Below are positions 38,501-46,260 of a DNA stretch of 64,000 nt, in pieces. The stretch comes from Mycobacterium dioxanotrophicus. GTDB taxonomy: Bacteria; Actinomycetota; Actinomycetes; Mycobacteriales; Mycobacteriaceae. Under the pieces are notes generated by a model. The model worked only from the letters and a program-made list of their open reading frames with translations, searched no databases and was not told the DNA's origin. Made by a program: the position numbers and the translations under genes. Every line of letters starts with the position of its first letter. Within the stretch, counting starts at the first letter, position 1. The stretch lies in NCBI RefSeq assembly GCF_002157835.1, contig NZ_CP020809.1, positions 3,100,001 to 3,164,000 on the forward strand. The letters are read 5' to 3'.

Positions 38501-40294
38501 CGCCAAGCGTGCCACGGTCTGCTCGACGAACACGTCCCGCGGACGCACCAGCACGCCCCGCGCGCGTGCACGTGCCACCACCTGCATCGACAGGATGCTG
38601 TCGCCACCCATGGCGAAGAACGAGTCGTCGACTCCGACGCGGTTGACACCTAAAACCTGTGCGTAGATGTCGGCGAGGATGGACTCGGTCTCGGTGACGG
38701 GCGCGCGGTATCGATCGACGCTGCGGTACTCCGGCGCAGGCAGGGCGCGCTTGTCGAGCTTGCCGTTGACCGTCAGGGGCAGTGATTCCAGCGCCACGAC
38801 CGCAGCAGGGACCATGTATGCCGGAAGCAGCTTCGCCAAGGCGGTGCGCAACGCCGCCGGGTCCGCGGTGCCCGTGATGTAGCCGACCAGACGTTTGTCC
38901 CCCGGGCGGTCTTCGCGGGCGATCACCACGGCCTGCTCCACCCCGTCAGATGCGGCCAGCGCGGCCTGTATCTCGCCCAACTCGATTCGGTAGCCACGAA
39001 TCTTGACCTGCTCGTCGGAGCGACCCAGGTAATGAAGCCGCCCATCGGTGTCCCACCGTACGAGGTCGCCGGTGCGATACATCCGTTGACCCGGTGACCC
39101 GAACGGGCACGCCACGAACCGGGACGCGGTCAACGCGGGGCGTCGTGCGTAGCCGACGGCGACGCCGGCGCCTGCTACGTACAGTTCGCCGACCACGCCC
39201 TCGGACGTCGGTCGCAAGAACTCGTCCAACACGAAGGCTGCGCCGTGCGGCACCGGTCGGCCGATCGGCGCCGAATCCGAATCCGGGGACAGCGGTGCGC
39301 TCATCGTCGCGTAGATGGTCGTCTCGGTCGGCCCGTAGGCGTTGACCATCACGCGCCCGCGTGCCCACCGCTTAACGAGATCTACCGGGCAGGCCTCGCC
39401 GGCCACCACCAGCGCTGTACCGTCCAGGCCTTCAGGTGACAACATCCCTGCCGCAGAGGGCGTTTGGCACAACACGGTGACTTTCTCGTCGACCAACAGC
39501 GCGTTGAGATCGTGCGGTGAGCCGGCCACGGACTCCGGCACCACGACCAACCGGCCGCCGTGCAGCAGGGCACCCCAGATCTCCCACACCGACACATCGA
39601 AGACCAGCGAATGCCATTGCGACCACACCTGTCCCGCGTCCGCGGGCAGTGCCGGATGTAGTTGCTCGAGCAGCTGCGTGACGTTCTCGTGGGTGACCGC
39701 GACAGCCTTCGGGACACCCGTCGTTCCCGACGTATAGGTCAGGTAGGCGATGTCACCGGGTACCGGTGTCGGCAGCCCGCCGCTGGGAGGCTGATTCACG
39801 GCGGGATCGGCGACGTCGATGATCGTGACGTCGATCCCGTGCAGTCGGCGACGCAGGTCGGCCGTCGTCAGCACGGCGACCGGCGCGGCGTCGGAGATCA
39901 CGAACTCGAGTCGTGCATCGGGATGCGCCGGATCCATCGGCAGATACGCTGCGCCGCACTTGAGGACCCCCAGGATCGCCACGATCGCCTCGCCGGAACG
40001 GGGAAGCAGCAATGCCACCCGCTCACCCGGACCGCCGCCATGGGCAACCACCGCGCTCGCCAACCGGTCGGCGGCCTCGTCCAGCTCGCGATAGGTCCAC
40101 GATTGCTCGCGGCACACCAGCGCCACTGCGTCGGGGTCGCGTGTCACCTGTGCTGCGAACAATGCCGGAATCGACGGTGCCGCAACCGCAGGTCGATGCA
40201 ACTCCGCGCGATTGGCCCATTCGTCCAACACATCGCGTTCGTCGTCGTCAAGCAGATCGATCGACAGCAACCGCAGTGACGGGCCGCCAGTCAC
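32585..40294 (-). CDS. dimodular non-ribosomal peptide synthetase, A-T-E-C-A-T-R
   Basis: 2569 residues. A1 (about 40-520; [10 protein letters not shown] near 187, YGPTETT near 320), carrier T1 (GGDS near 563), epimerase E ([10 protein letters not shown] near 736, [21 protein letters not shown] near 963), condensation C (HHIVIDGWS near 1225), A2 ([10 protein letters not shown] near 1684), T2 (GGDS near 2069), and a thioester reductase ([11 protein letters not shown] near 2168; YGTSK further on). Module 1 has no condensation domain, so chain start is probably a free amino acid. Predicted product: a D-aa1/L-aa2 dipeptide released as aldehyde or alcohol. All core motifs look intact. The first 30 residues resemble a C-A linker. 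GTG start at 40294. No MbtH gene is nearby. Confidence 0.95.
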   Translation of the reverse strand: MTGGPSLRLLSIDLLDDDERDVLDEWANRAELHRPAVAAPSIPALFAAQVTRDPDAVALVCREQSWTYRELDEAADRLASAVVAHGGGPGERVALLLPRSGEAIVAILGVLKCGAAYLPMDPAHPDARLEFVISDAAPVAVLTTADLRRRLHGIDVTIIDVADPAVNQPPSGGLPTPVPGDIAYLTYTSGTTGVPKAVAVTHENVTQLLEQLHPALPADAGQVWSQWHSLVFDVSVWEIWGALLHGGRLVVVPESVAGSPHDLNALLVDEKVTVLCQTPSAAGMLSPEGLDGTALVVAGEACPVDLVKRWARGRVMVNAYGPTETTIYATMSAPLSPDSDSAPIGRPVPHGAAFVLDEFLRPTSEGVVGELYVAGAGVAVGYARRPALTASRFVACPFGSPGQRMYRTGDLVRWDTDGRLHYLGRSDEQVKIRGYRIELGEIQAALAASDGVEQAVVIAREDRPGDKRLVGYITGTADPAALRTALAKLLPAYMVPAAVVALESLPLTVNGKLDKRALPAPEYRSVDRYRAPVTETESILADIYAQVLGVNRVGVDDSFFAMGGDSILSMQVVARARARGVLVRPRDVFVEQTVARLASVAAAVGGDRENSSDDGIGRVLPTPIMRWLHTVDGPVEQMNQTVVLRAPAVVTEADAAQLLQALLDRHATLRLRVDMSDWSMTVPEKGTVDARSCLHTIDTLSDEALREAVSRLDPAAGRMLSALWVADTRQLALVIHHLAIDGVSWRILLEDLNLTWVHHRNGQSAQLPTGGTSFARWSAVLDQYARCSEVVAQADAWQHILTTPPALPAVQPEQDTYARAGRLSVSLDAETTRQLLGDVPAAFRAGVGDVLLIGFGLAVAEFLGTGGIPVGIDIEGHGRDEALGDDIDLSSTVGWFTAKYPVSLTVGELPWEHVKSGDATLGAAIKAAKEQLRSQPDGLTYGLLRYLNPEVALSGPEPTIGFNYLGRLGAGASELSDELWRIDHDALSLVSAAAEVPMPLMHTLELNAGIVDTGTRSGLRLQANWTWAPSSLSQAQVHRLSLLWFEALSGICTHVRSGGGGLTPSDIAPTQLSQSQIDELAQQYHIADILPLTPVQEGLLFHSAIAPTRGADGDIYAVQLEVTVTGILDQDRLRDALHTVISRHPNLAARFCTQFGAPVQIIPADPVLAWRYMDLRGDDVNPDQEVEQLCVAERAAVCDLATRPTFRAALIRTAGNQHRFAMTFHHIVIDGWSLPILLREIFAGYFEQRLPDVWAYRNFVEWLAGRDRDDARAAWRRTFDGFATPTLIAAQARSGPRRVQTYRLSAEITKAVGELARSCRTTVNTVLHAAWAQVLMVLTGQRDVAFGTAVSGRPAELAGSEHIVGLLINTVPVRARAAAGCTVADLLHQLQNAHNDTVEHEHLSLNDIHHVTGHDHLFDTLFLYENYPLDADAFSGAHELTITEFNNREYNHYPLSVIALPGHELSLRAEFDSEAFDAAAIDTLVKRFQRVLATMTAEPDRPLSSIDVLDPAEHQRLNGWAHRAILTEPGRAPASIPQRFAEQVARTPDAVALTFEDTSMSYRELDAAANRLANLLTGYGAAPGESVALMVSRSARAIMAILAVLKTGAAYLPIDPAVPTARLEFMLGDTAPMAVITTADLRSRFDGVDVLIVDIDDLARTATDIRPDTAPPAPGPDDVAYTIYTSGTTGVPKGVAITHRNVTRLFDSLDAGFEPASGQVWTQCHSYGFDYSVWEMWGALLHGGRLVVVSESVAGSPHDLHELLIAEKVTVLSQTPAAVAALDPQGLESVTLMVAGEACPAEVVDRWAPGRVMVNGYGPTETTVYATISAPLTKAPEAGSNIVPIGLPVPGAALFVLDGWLRPVPAGVVGELYVAGRGVGVGYIRRPSLTGSRFVACPFGAPGARMYRTGDLVRWGADGQLQYLGRSDEQVKIRGYRIELGEIQAALAALAGVEQAVVIAREDRPGDKRLVGYLTESTAGTVDPAQLRSQLADRLPPYMIPTALVVLETLPLTVNGKLDKRALPVPEYQGADRYRAPVTKAEKVIADIYRQVLGVQRVGADDSFFDLGGDSISAMRVIAAVNTALDADLAVHTLFDTPTVSTLSLQVDHRSGVIPETDSASFASVHGRDACEVRAGDLTLDKFIDTTTLRTAPTLPRPHRKPRTVLLTGATGFLGRYLVLEWLKRLRRIDDTLICLVRATSDDEARRRLEATFDTDPTMRRHFNELSAGRLQVVAGDKSSANLRLAEHVWRRLAETVDVIVDSAGFVNGVLPYSEFFGPNVVGTAELIRFALTSRLKPFAFVSTADVRHQIEPSTFTEDADIRVISPTRVLDGGFANGYGTSKWAAEVLLREAHDLCGLPVAVFRCDMILADTTYAGQLNVTDNVTRMVLSIVATGLAPESFYQLDADGNRRRAHYDALPVGFVAEAITTLGWQVARSISSDFMTYHVMNPHDDGIGLDEYVDWLNDAGYPITRIGDFGEWLQRFAAALQALPEHQRQHSVLQILRSRFAKDLRAPEPTRGAYGPTDRFRSAVTRANIGPGNDIPHISAPIIVKYVTDLQRLGLLQPID

Positions 40295-40524
40295 AATTCC
40301 CCATTAAGATTGGGCGACCCGAAAGAATGGGTGGAAATGACCACCAATACCCGTAGCAACTCGACCAGCTTTCTCTTCCGGTCGCGGAGAAAGGTCGTCG
40401 TCGGTATCGACAGGCAGACCCAGCTCGTGGCCGGCACCCTCCTGTGTCGATAAGGATAATGGCAGGACCAGGCCGATTTTACGGGTTCGGCAAATTTGGG
40501 GGCAGCAGCGGCCTCGACGCTGCT

Positions 40525-40543
40525 TGCGGTCGCGTCGACCGCA
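40525..40543. promoter_or_regulatory. palindrome upstream of the NRPS
   Basis: TGCGGTC-GCGTC-GACCGCA, a perfect 7-bp inverted repeat with a 5-base spacer. Could be an operator or a hairpin; there is no T-run. Confidence 0.35.
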
Positions 40544-40590
40544 GCGCTGCACTACGCGACGACAAGTGTTGTGGCAAATGTCATTGATCG

Positions 40591-40611
40591 TGTGGGTGTT
40601 TGTCACCCACA
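40591..40611. promoter_or_regulatory. 21-bp palindrome upstream of the NRPS
   Basis: TGTGGGTG-TTTGT-CACCCACA, a perfect 8-bp inverted repeat with a 5-base spacer, 297 bases before the NRPS start. Its size and symmetry suit a TetR-type dimer site. No regulator gene is adjacent. Confidence 0.4.
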
Positions 40612-40851
40612 GTGCCACCTCGATAGCTGTCAAGGTGGTCAGCAAAGAATCGAATTCAGCAGGCATCGTGATGGCCGGGGCTTCGTCATCCGAATTCCGA
40701 ATATCGCAAGCGCTGCGTCAGCAACGCTGGCAAAAATTGTGCCGTTTACGGTATCTCGGGGTGGCGCTCGGAGCCCACGCCGCCGAATGGCCAGTTGTGC
40801 ACGATTTTTCAAGATTTGCGTGACGCAACTGGCCGCTCGGCGCGGTGCTGC

Positions 40852-41163
40852 CTACAGATCGGGGATGGTCTGGCTGAGGTAGTTCTCCCAGGTCGCGAGT
40901 TGGCTCGCATCCATCAGCAGCGACTGGTACTCGGGGTCGGCGTTGAGGCTCTCCTGGACCTTGCCGTAGGTGGCCCAGTCAGCGACGGTCGAGAGCATGC
41001 CGATGGTGTTGGTGCCTTGGCCGCCGACCGTGGTGACCAGTCCGGTGACGTTTTCCGCACCGTGTTTACGGGCGAGCGTGGTGGCGCGCTTCAGCTGGCT
41101 CTGAATGACGTCCCAGGTCACACCGGGATTCGGATGGACGATTGTGGTCGCGACGATTGCCAT
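40852..41163 (-). CDS. dimeric alpha/beta-barrel-like small protein
   Basis: 103 residues. MAIVATTIVHPNPGVTWDVI is a first beta strand and turn, followed by a helix (LKRATTLARKHGAENVTGLV), then strands and a final helix (ESLNADPEYQSLLMDASQLA). The pattern resembles NIPSNAP or ABM-type dimeric barrels, which often handle small hydrophobic substrates, but I am not sure of the family. ATG 41163 follows GAGG. It lies upstream of the NRPS on the same strand, beyond a 557-base gap, so co-transcription is doubtful. Confidence 0.7.
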   Translation of the reverse strand: MAIVATTIVHPNPGVTWDVIQSQLKRATTLARKHGAENVTGLVTTVGGQGTNTIGMLSTVADWATYGKVQESLNADPEYQSLLMDASQLATWENYLSQTIPDL

Positions 41164-41316
41164 GGTGGAAACCTCCGCTCGTGGGGATAGGACCCAACCA
41201 GTCTCGGGCGGGGCGCAGTGGCCGCATAGGGTAGGCACACACCCTAATTTTCTGACGGCAGGGAGGGCACGGCGAACCGTCGGTCGGCACATGGGCCTGC
41301 GCATCGATCGCCTTCG

Positions 41317-42237
41317 GTGCGCAAGCGTGCCGTGCTGTTCGCCGTCGCGACCGCGGTGGTACTCGCGGGATGCACCGAGCCGACGGGCACGGCGCCGCCT
41401 GCGACTTCCGTGCCGGCAGCATCGGCCGCGCCACCGAGAGCGGCACCCGCACCCGTACCGGCGCAGCCGCGGCTGGCCCCGGACCCGGTGAAGCTGGCCG
41501 ATGATCTGGTCAGCGACGAACAGACGTTGCGGGACCACGCGGCGTCGGAGCCCGTGCTGGCGCAGGCGGCTCGGCGCCAGCAGGCCTCCTACCGGGCGAT
41601 CGGCCGCCATCCCGAATGGGATCAGGTCACCCGCCCACGCATCCCGCCCGCATTCCTGCCGGTCTACGACCGCAACGTAGAGGCTCGCAGGCACCTGGAC
41701 AGGTTGGTCTCGAGTGAAGTGAAGGCCACTGTTCCCGCGTGGCGCATCGACGCGCCCGCGCCTGCGGACGAACTACTGCGCTACTACCGCGAGGCGGATG
41801 CCGCCACGGGCGTCGGCTGGAACTATCTGGCGGCCATAAACCTCGTCGAGACCACGTTCGGCCGCATTGTCGGTCCGAGTTCAGCAGGCGCGCAGGGCCC
41901 CATGCAGTTTCTGCCGTCGACGTTCGCGGCGTACAGCGACGGCGGTGACATCCACGCGCCCCGCGACAGCATCATGGCCGCCGGGCGCAAGCTGGCCGCC
42001 AACGGGTTTGCGCACAACCGGGACGACGCGATCTACGCGTACAACCATTCGAACGACTACGTGCGGGCAGTGACGAATTATGCCGACGTCCTCGCCGCAG
42101 ATCCCGCAGCATTCACCGGCTACTACCGGTGGGAAATCTACTACCGCACGACTGCCGGCGACGTTCTATTGCCGGTCGGCTACCGCGCGACCGCGCCGAT
42201 CGCTGTCGCCGATTACCTTGCGGCGCACCCTCAGTGA
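41317..42237 (+). CDS. lytic murein transglycosylase lipoprotein
   Basis: 306 residues from GTG 41317. Lipobox VVLAGCT, a Pro/Ala-rich linker (residues 25-60), then a helical segment and a transglycosylase (SLT-like) domain: NYLAAINLVETTFGRIVGPS contains the catalytic Glu, followed by GAQGPMQFLPSTFAAY and YAYNHSNDYV. It cleaves peptidoglycan glycan strands at the outer face of the membrane. Its stop is within 7 bases of the expected stop of the oxidase on the opposite strand. Confidence 0.88.
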   Translation: MRKRAVLFAVATAVVLAGCTEPTGTAPPATSVPAASAAPPRAAPAPVPAQPRLAPDPVKLADDLVSDEQTLRDHAASEPVLAQAARRQQASYRAIGRHPEWDQVTRPRIPPAFLPVYDRNVEARRHLDRLVSSEVKATVPAWRIDAPAPADELLRYYREADAATGVGWNYLAAINLVETTFGRIVGPSSAGAQGPMQFLPSTFAAYSDGGDIHAPRDSIMAAGRKLAANGFAHNRDDAIYAYNHSNDYVRAVTNYADVLAADPAAFTGYYRWEIYYRTTAGDVLLPVGYRATAPIAVADYLAAHPQ

Positions 42238-43561
42238 AGGGGCACGCTCTGCTGGAAGGTGAACACGTTGTGGGGTCGTAGGTGGCCTTGACCTGCCGTA
42301 GTCGCTCGACGTTCGGGCCGTAGTATTCGCGTTCCCAATCGGCGGCCTGGGCGTTGGGCACGTTGACATAGCCGGCCGTACCGTACGGGCGCAGTGCTCG
42401 CCAGAAGTCGTTCGCCCATCCCAGCGCCTTCGCGTCGAGTGCCCGATCGTCCCATGCCGCGCCTGGCTCGCAGTAGAACAGCGCGTCGCGGTGCGGAAAT
42501 GCCGAGCCGCCCGGCGGCTCGTGGCGCACTGCGCCACCGAAGCTCGACACGAAGAAGTTGCTCTCCGGGGTCGGGCAGTTGGCGAGGTAGTGCAGGACGG
42601 TGTCGATCGCCTCGTCGGGGAACGGCTCAGTGATGAACTGAGACTGGAACTTCCAATACGGTAGATCCGGTCCACGGTCGGCGTCGGCGTAGAAGTCCGG
42701 CCACGATCCTTCCCGGAAGTCCGCTTCGGGATCACCGACCGCGAGCACCGACGCCAGCCCGGCCTCGGCCTCGGCGCGGGTGCCGCCGTGCATCACCGCC
42801 GTCATCTCGAAGTGGGTGGCGTCGGCTTCCACGGCGCTGGACAGCCGCTCGTCGGCGAAGGGTGCGTCGCGTTGCCAGACGCGTAGCACTTCACCCAGGT
42901 CGCCGTGTCCGTCCCACCTGGCGATCACGAACTGGACATCGTGCAGCCTGGCCAGTTTGAGCGTGTAGGCGGTCGTGATGCCGAAGTTGCCGCCCCCGCC
43001 GCCGCGGCATGCCCACAGCAGATCAGCATGCATATTCTGGTTGACCTCAATGAGTTTCGCCGACTCGGCTTCGTCGGCGACCACGATCTCGGCGGCGAGC
43101 AGCGCGTCACACGCCATGCCGAGTTGGCGGGTCAGCAAGCCGAATCCGCCGCCGAGTATCACGCCGCCGAGCCCGACGGTGCCTTCGGCACCGGTGGACA
43201 TGACGTAGCCGCGCGCGCCAAGGGTTGCCACGGCCTCACGCTGGATCAGACCGGTGCCGACCCTGACCGTGCCTGCGGCCTCGTCGAATTCGGCGCTTTT
43301 CATGCGACTGACGTCGATGACCACGCCGCCGTCGATCGCCGACCATCCTTCGATGCAGTGGCCACCACTGCGCGCGCGGAACGCGACACCTTGGCGCCGA
43401 GCCCATTTGACGGCATTGAGGACGTCTTGCGCGTCGTTGCAATACACGATCGCGGCGGGATAGTGCGAGTAGAGCTTGTTCCAGCCGAGACGGGCTTTTT
43501 CGTAGCCGTCATCTCCTGGTCGGACGACCTCGCCGGTCAGCTCAACGGCTGTGGCAGTCAT
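42113..43561 (-). CDS. FAD-linked berberine-bridge-type oxidase, C-terminal frameshift
   Basis: 482 residues as written. FAD domain: FRARSGGHCIEGWS with the His for covalent FAD, and GLGGVILGGGFGLLTRQLG; substrate domain with GGTRAEAEAGL; BBE region near WEREYYGPNVERLRQVKATY. The family normally ends DPHNVFTFQQSVPLH. Here the frame reads DPTTCSPSSRA and runs on for 40 foreign residues into the lytic-transglycosylase gene; the expected end is present one frame away and stops at 42231. One C is missing in a C-run (four G at 42272-42275 on the plus strand). The second flavin-linking Cys is not visible. It could oxidise an amine, sugar or alcohol. Confidence 0.85.
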   Translation of the reverse strand: MTATAVELTGEVVRPGDDGYEKARLGWNKLYSHYPAAIVYCNDAQDVLNAVKWARRQGVAFRARSGGHCIEGWSAIDGGVVIDVSRMKSAEFDEAAGTVRVGTGLIQREAVATLGARGYVMSTGAEGTVGLGGVILGGGFGLLTRQLGMACDALLAAEIVVADEAESAKLIEVNQNMHADLLWACRGGGGGNFGITTAYTLKLARLHDVQFVIARWDGHGDLGEVLRVWQRDAPFADERLSSAVEADATHFEMTAVMHGGTRAEAEAGLASVLAVGDPEADFREGSWPDFYADADRGPDLPYWKFQSQFITEPFPDEAIDTVLHYLANCPTPESNFFVSSFGGAVRHEPPGGSAFPHRDALFYCEPGAAWDDRALDAKALGWANDFWRALRPYGTAGYVNVPNAQAADWEREYYGPNVERLRQVKATYDPTTCSPSSRACPFTEGAPQGNRRQRSARSRGSRPAIERRRQSCGSRFPTGSSR

Positions 43562-43576
43562 TGGATCACCTTTCTG

Positions 43577-45076
43577 TCAGTGCTTGAAGACATCGACTTT
43601 GCCCGGCTCGGTCTCGAGCACGATGCGGTTGAATTTCCACAACTTCAGGAAGTAGAGCCCGCCCAGCAGAGTCAGGCCGAGCACGATGGCGATCGGGACG
43701 TGCGCCGACGTAGGCGTGACCATGATGAACACCGCGATGGCCGACCAGATCAGCGCACTGATCGCGACGGGCATCTCATAGCGGCCGAGGTCGAATGCGC
43801 CTTCCACCCGGTCGAGCCGCTTGCGTACGGACAGGTACAGGATGATGGTCGCGCCATAGAGGCTCGGGCCGATGATCGTGCCGGTGGTGATCAACTCCAG
43901 CAGCGAGTCACCGGGCAGCGCGAGCATCAGGATGATGCCCAGGACGACGATCAGGACCGTGGCCGGGATCGGGGTGTGCGTGCGGGCGTCGACGCGCCGC
44001 ATGACCTTGTGCCCGGGGAACCGGGAGTCGCGCGCCATCGCGTAGACGATGCGGGATGCGGTGGCCATGGTGACCATACCGGCGCCGAAGAACGCGAACA
44101 CGATGGCGACCAACAACAGCTTCTCCATGACGGTGCCGAGCTGGTCGTGCATGATCACCACGACCGGCGAGTCGCTGGCGCTTATCCGCGGCATGTCATC
44201 GATGGCCACGGTGAGTGCGATGAGGAAGAGCAAGCCCAGAACCGCTGCTGCGATAACGGAACCTACGACGGCCTTGGGTACGCTGCGGTACGGGTCTTTG
44301 GCTTCCTCGGCCAGGTTGGCCGCGGCATCGAATCCGACGAGGGTGGTCAGGCCGAGCACCGTGGCGAGCATCAGACCGCCGCCGATGGCGAAGTAGTTGG
44401 GGGCGCCCTCGGTGATGCCTCGGGAGGTCAGGTTGCTGATGGAGCCCTTGCCCGAGACGGCGACAGCGACGAAGAGCGCGATCACGAGTACGACGACCAG
44501 TGCCAGCTCCAAACCGACTGCGCTGGTGTTGATCATGGCGACGAGGTGCGTCGACCCGATGGCGATCGCGGCTTGGATGATCAGCATCACCACGGTGATG
44601 ATGCGTGCGGTCCGCTCGTCCGAGGCCATGCCCAGCATGGGCATCAGGGCATCCTTGGCGAGCGCATTGTCGATGGCCACCACACCCGCGGTGAGGGTGC
44701 AGAAGTTGAACCAACCGAACCACCAGCCGACCTTCGGATTCGCCAGCCGCGAACCCCATTGGTACGACGAGCCGCTCAGCGGGATCCGGGCGGCGAACTG
44801 GGCGATCACCAATGCTACGAGCGTCTGGCCGATCGCCACGATCACCCAGAGCCAGATCCCGACCGGCCCGGCATTCTGCAACACGTCGTCGTAGGTGCCG
44901 AAGACGCCGACCGCGACGGAGATGAACGCGAACGAGATCGCGAAAACCTGGAAGGTGCCGAGACTTCGTTTCAGTTGCGGCTCGTAGCCGCAGTCCTCAC
45001 AGAATTCGTCGGCGGCTTCTGCGCCGTGGGGCAACTCACGATGGGCTTCGTCTGGAAGGTCGGTGGAATGGGACAT
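43577..45076 (-). CDS. APC-family amino acid/amine permease (1)
   Basis: 499 residues, about 12 helices. N-terminal cytosolic part with YEPQLKRSLGTFQVFAISFA; helix 1 unwinding region FISVAVGVFGTY; IPLSGSSYQWGSRLANPK; GFDAAANLAEEAKDPYRSVP; FPGHKVMRRVDARTHTPIPA. These place it with the PuuP/GabP/amino-acid permeases. Start ATG 45076. Same strand as the oxidase (15 bases later) and the membrane protein upstream (5 bases before), so all may be one operon with 46250-47710. Substrate unknown; amines or GABA-like compounds are plausible. Confidence 0.92.
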   Translation of the reverse strand: MSHSTDLPDEAHRELPHGAEAADEFCEDCGYEPQLKRSLGTFQVFAISFAFISVAVGVFGTYDDVLQNAGPVGIWLWVIVAIGQTLVALVIAQFAARIPLSGSSYQWGSRLANPKVGWWFGWFNFCTLTAGVVAIDNALAKDALMPMLGMASDERTARIITVVMLIIQAAIAIGSTHLVAMINTSAVGLELALVVVLVIALFVAVAVSGKGSISNLTSRGITEGAPNYFAIGGGLMLATVLGLTTLVGFDAAANLAEEAKDPYRSVPKAVVGSVIAAAVLGLLFLIALTVAIDDMPRISASDSPVVVIMHDQLGTVMEKLLLVAIVFAFFGAGMVTMATASRIVYAMARDSRFPGHKVMRRVDARTHTPIPATVLIVVLGIILMLALPGDSLLELITTGTIIGPSLYGATIILYLSVRKRLDRVEGAFDLGRYEMPVAISALIWSAIAVFIMVTPTSAHVPIAIVLGLTLLGGLYFLKLWKFNRIVLETEPGKVDVFKH

Positions 45077-45081
45077 TTCGG

Positions 45082-46260
45082 TCAGCCTCCTTGTGGCCGG
45101 TACCGGTTGCGGGCGACAAGCGTCGCGCGCAGGTCTGCGATCAACGGATCGAGGAAGCGGCTCTTGAATTCGTCGTCGGTGACCGAACGGGCGCTGACGT
45201 ACATGAAAGTCAGCGCAATGAGCAGCAGAGTCATGTGGATCAGCGCCTGGGGCACCGGGATGGTCATGCCCAGGATGGTTCCGTCGGGAGATCCGTTGGC
45301 GGTCCAACGGGCCAGCACGGCGGGGCTGAGCAGCACGAGCCCCAACGCGAAATAGATGGCGGCAGTACAGATCGCGACCATCATCAGATGGGTGATCTGT
45401 GCGGCAGCCAGCAGCAGCACGACGTTGAAGCGCTCGGAGCGAGTGAGTGATCTGGTGGTCGGGCGATCGGCCATGGTGGCAAATGGGGTTCCGGTCAACC
45501 GGCCCGCATCGTCGTCGGTGAGACTCACGCCGGTCAGGGTCGGGCGGATCCGAGCGACTGTCCCGGACACGATGAAAGCGACCGTGACGGTGAGCAGGAT
45601 CAACACGGCGAGCCACAGTCGGGACCTGCTGATCACCGAAGCCATGAGCCACACGTAGGTGTTGAAATAGAACACCACCGTCAACAGCAGCACGGGCAGT
45701 GCGCGGACGAAAAGTGCACCCATCGCGGCGATCTGGTTCATGGTCAACTGCATCGCCCAGGCCAGGACAGCACCCGCGCCGCTGGCCGTCAACGCGAGGA
45801 TCACCAGCACCACGGCGGCCGCGCTGAGAAGGTGCGAAGACCCGCCCTGGATGACCGCGGATGTTGCGGCGACGGCCATCGCGGCTATCGCAACAATGGT
45901 CTGGGCGCGCCGACTCTGCAGCGAGGACACCCGGCGGCCGACGACAGCGGCCACCGGGACGGCGAGCACGATCACTGTCAGCACAATCCGTTCCACCGGG
46001 GATGGCGCGCCATCGATGTAGATCTCACTGGTCCCGATGAGGAAGTACACGATCAGCAGAGCGACCATGACCGTCGCATATGAGGCCAGGGCGGGTGCTG
46101 ATCTCGGCACCACGTGGCTCCAGCGTGCGCGTGGCGTGAGCACAGCGGGCATCCCGCGCGAAAGGAACCAGCGCTCGGCCGCGTCGCGATCGTGCTTGTC
46201 GTCCGGTGCGATCTTTCGAAAGGTCTTGCGCCCCATTTTGGTTGCGACATCAGAACTCAT
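45082..46260 (-). CDS. polytopic membrane protein between two permeases
   Basis: 392 residues with about 9-10 helices (ALASYATVMVALLIVYFLIG; VLTVIVLAVPVAAVVGRRVS; FVRALPVLLLTVVFYFNTYV; FMYVSARSVTDDEFKSRFLD) and a cytosolic N-terminus. No family recognised. ATG 46260 lies inside the end of the upstream permease (11-base overlap); a GTG at 46269 is the alternative. Tight spacing to permeases on both sides suggests it works with them. Confidence 0.8.
   Translation of the reverse strand: MSSDVATKMGRKTFRKIAPDDKHDRDAAERWFLSRGMPAVLTPRARWSHVVPRSAPALASYATVMVALLIVYFLIGTSEIYIDGAPSPVERIVLTVIVLAVPVAAVVGRRVSSLQSRRAQTIVAIAAMAVAATSAVIQGGSSHLLSAAAVVLVILALTASGAGAVLAWAMQLTMNQIAAMGALFVRALPVLLLTVVFYFNTYVWLMASVISRSRLWLAVLILLTVTVAFIVSGTVARIRPTLTGVSLTDDDAGRLTGTPFATMADRPTTRSLTRSERFNVVLLLAAAQITHLMMVAICTAAIYFALGLVLLSPAVLARWTANGSPDGTILGMTIPVPQALIHMTLLLIALTFMYVSARSVTDDEFKSRFLDPLIADLRATLVARNRYRPQGG

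Larger units (their letters stand above)
40295..40851. other. 557-base regulatory region upstream of the NRPS
   Basis: No convincing gene. GC content is visibly lower than in the coding DNA around it. The short overlapping frames lack homology signatures. Two strong palindromes occur at 40525-40543 and 40591-40611. As the only upstream region of the NRPS operon it should carry its promoter. Confidence 0.5.

Noticed and set aside
40304..40882. Short genes on either strand upstream of the NRPS
   Set aside because: The two candidate frames overlap each other on opposite strands, have no family signature and lack good ribosome binding sites.
42905..45355. 816-residue plus-strand open frame
   Set aside because: It is low-complexity (His, Asp, Gly, Arg) and exactly antisense to the BBE oxidase and permease 1; a shadow of GC-rich codon use.
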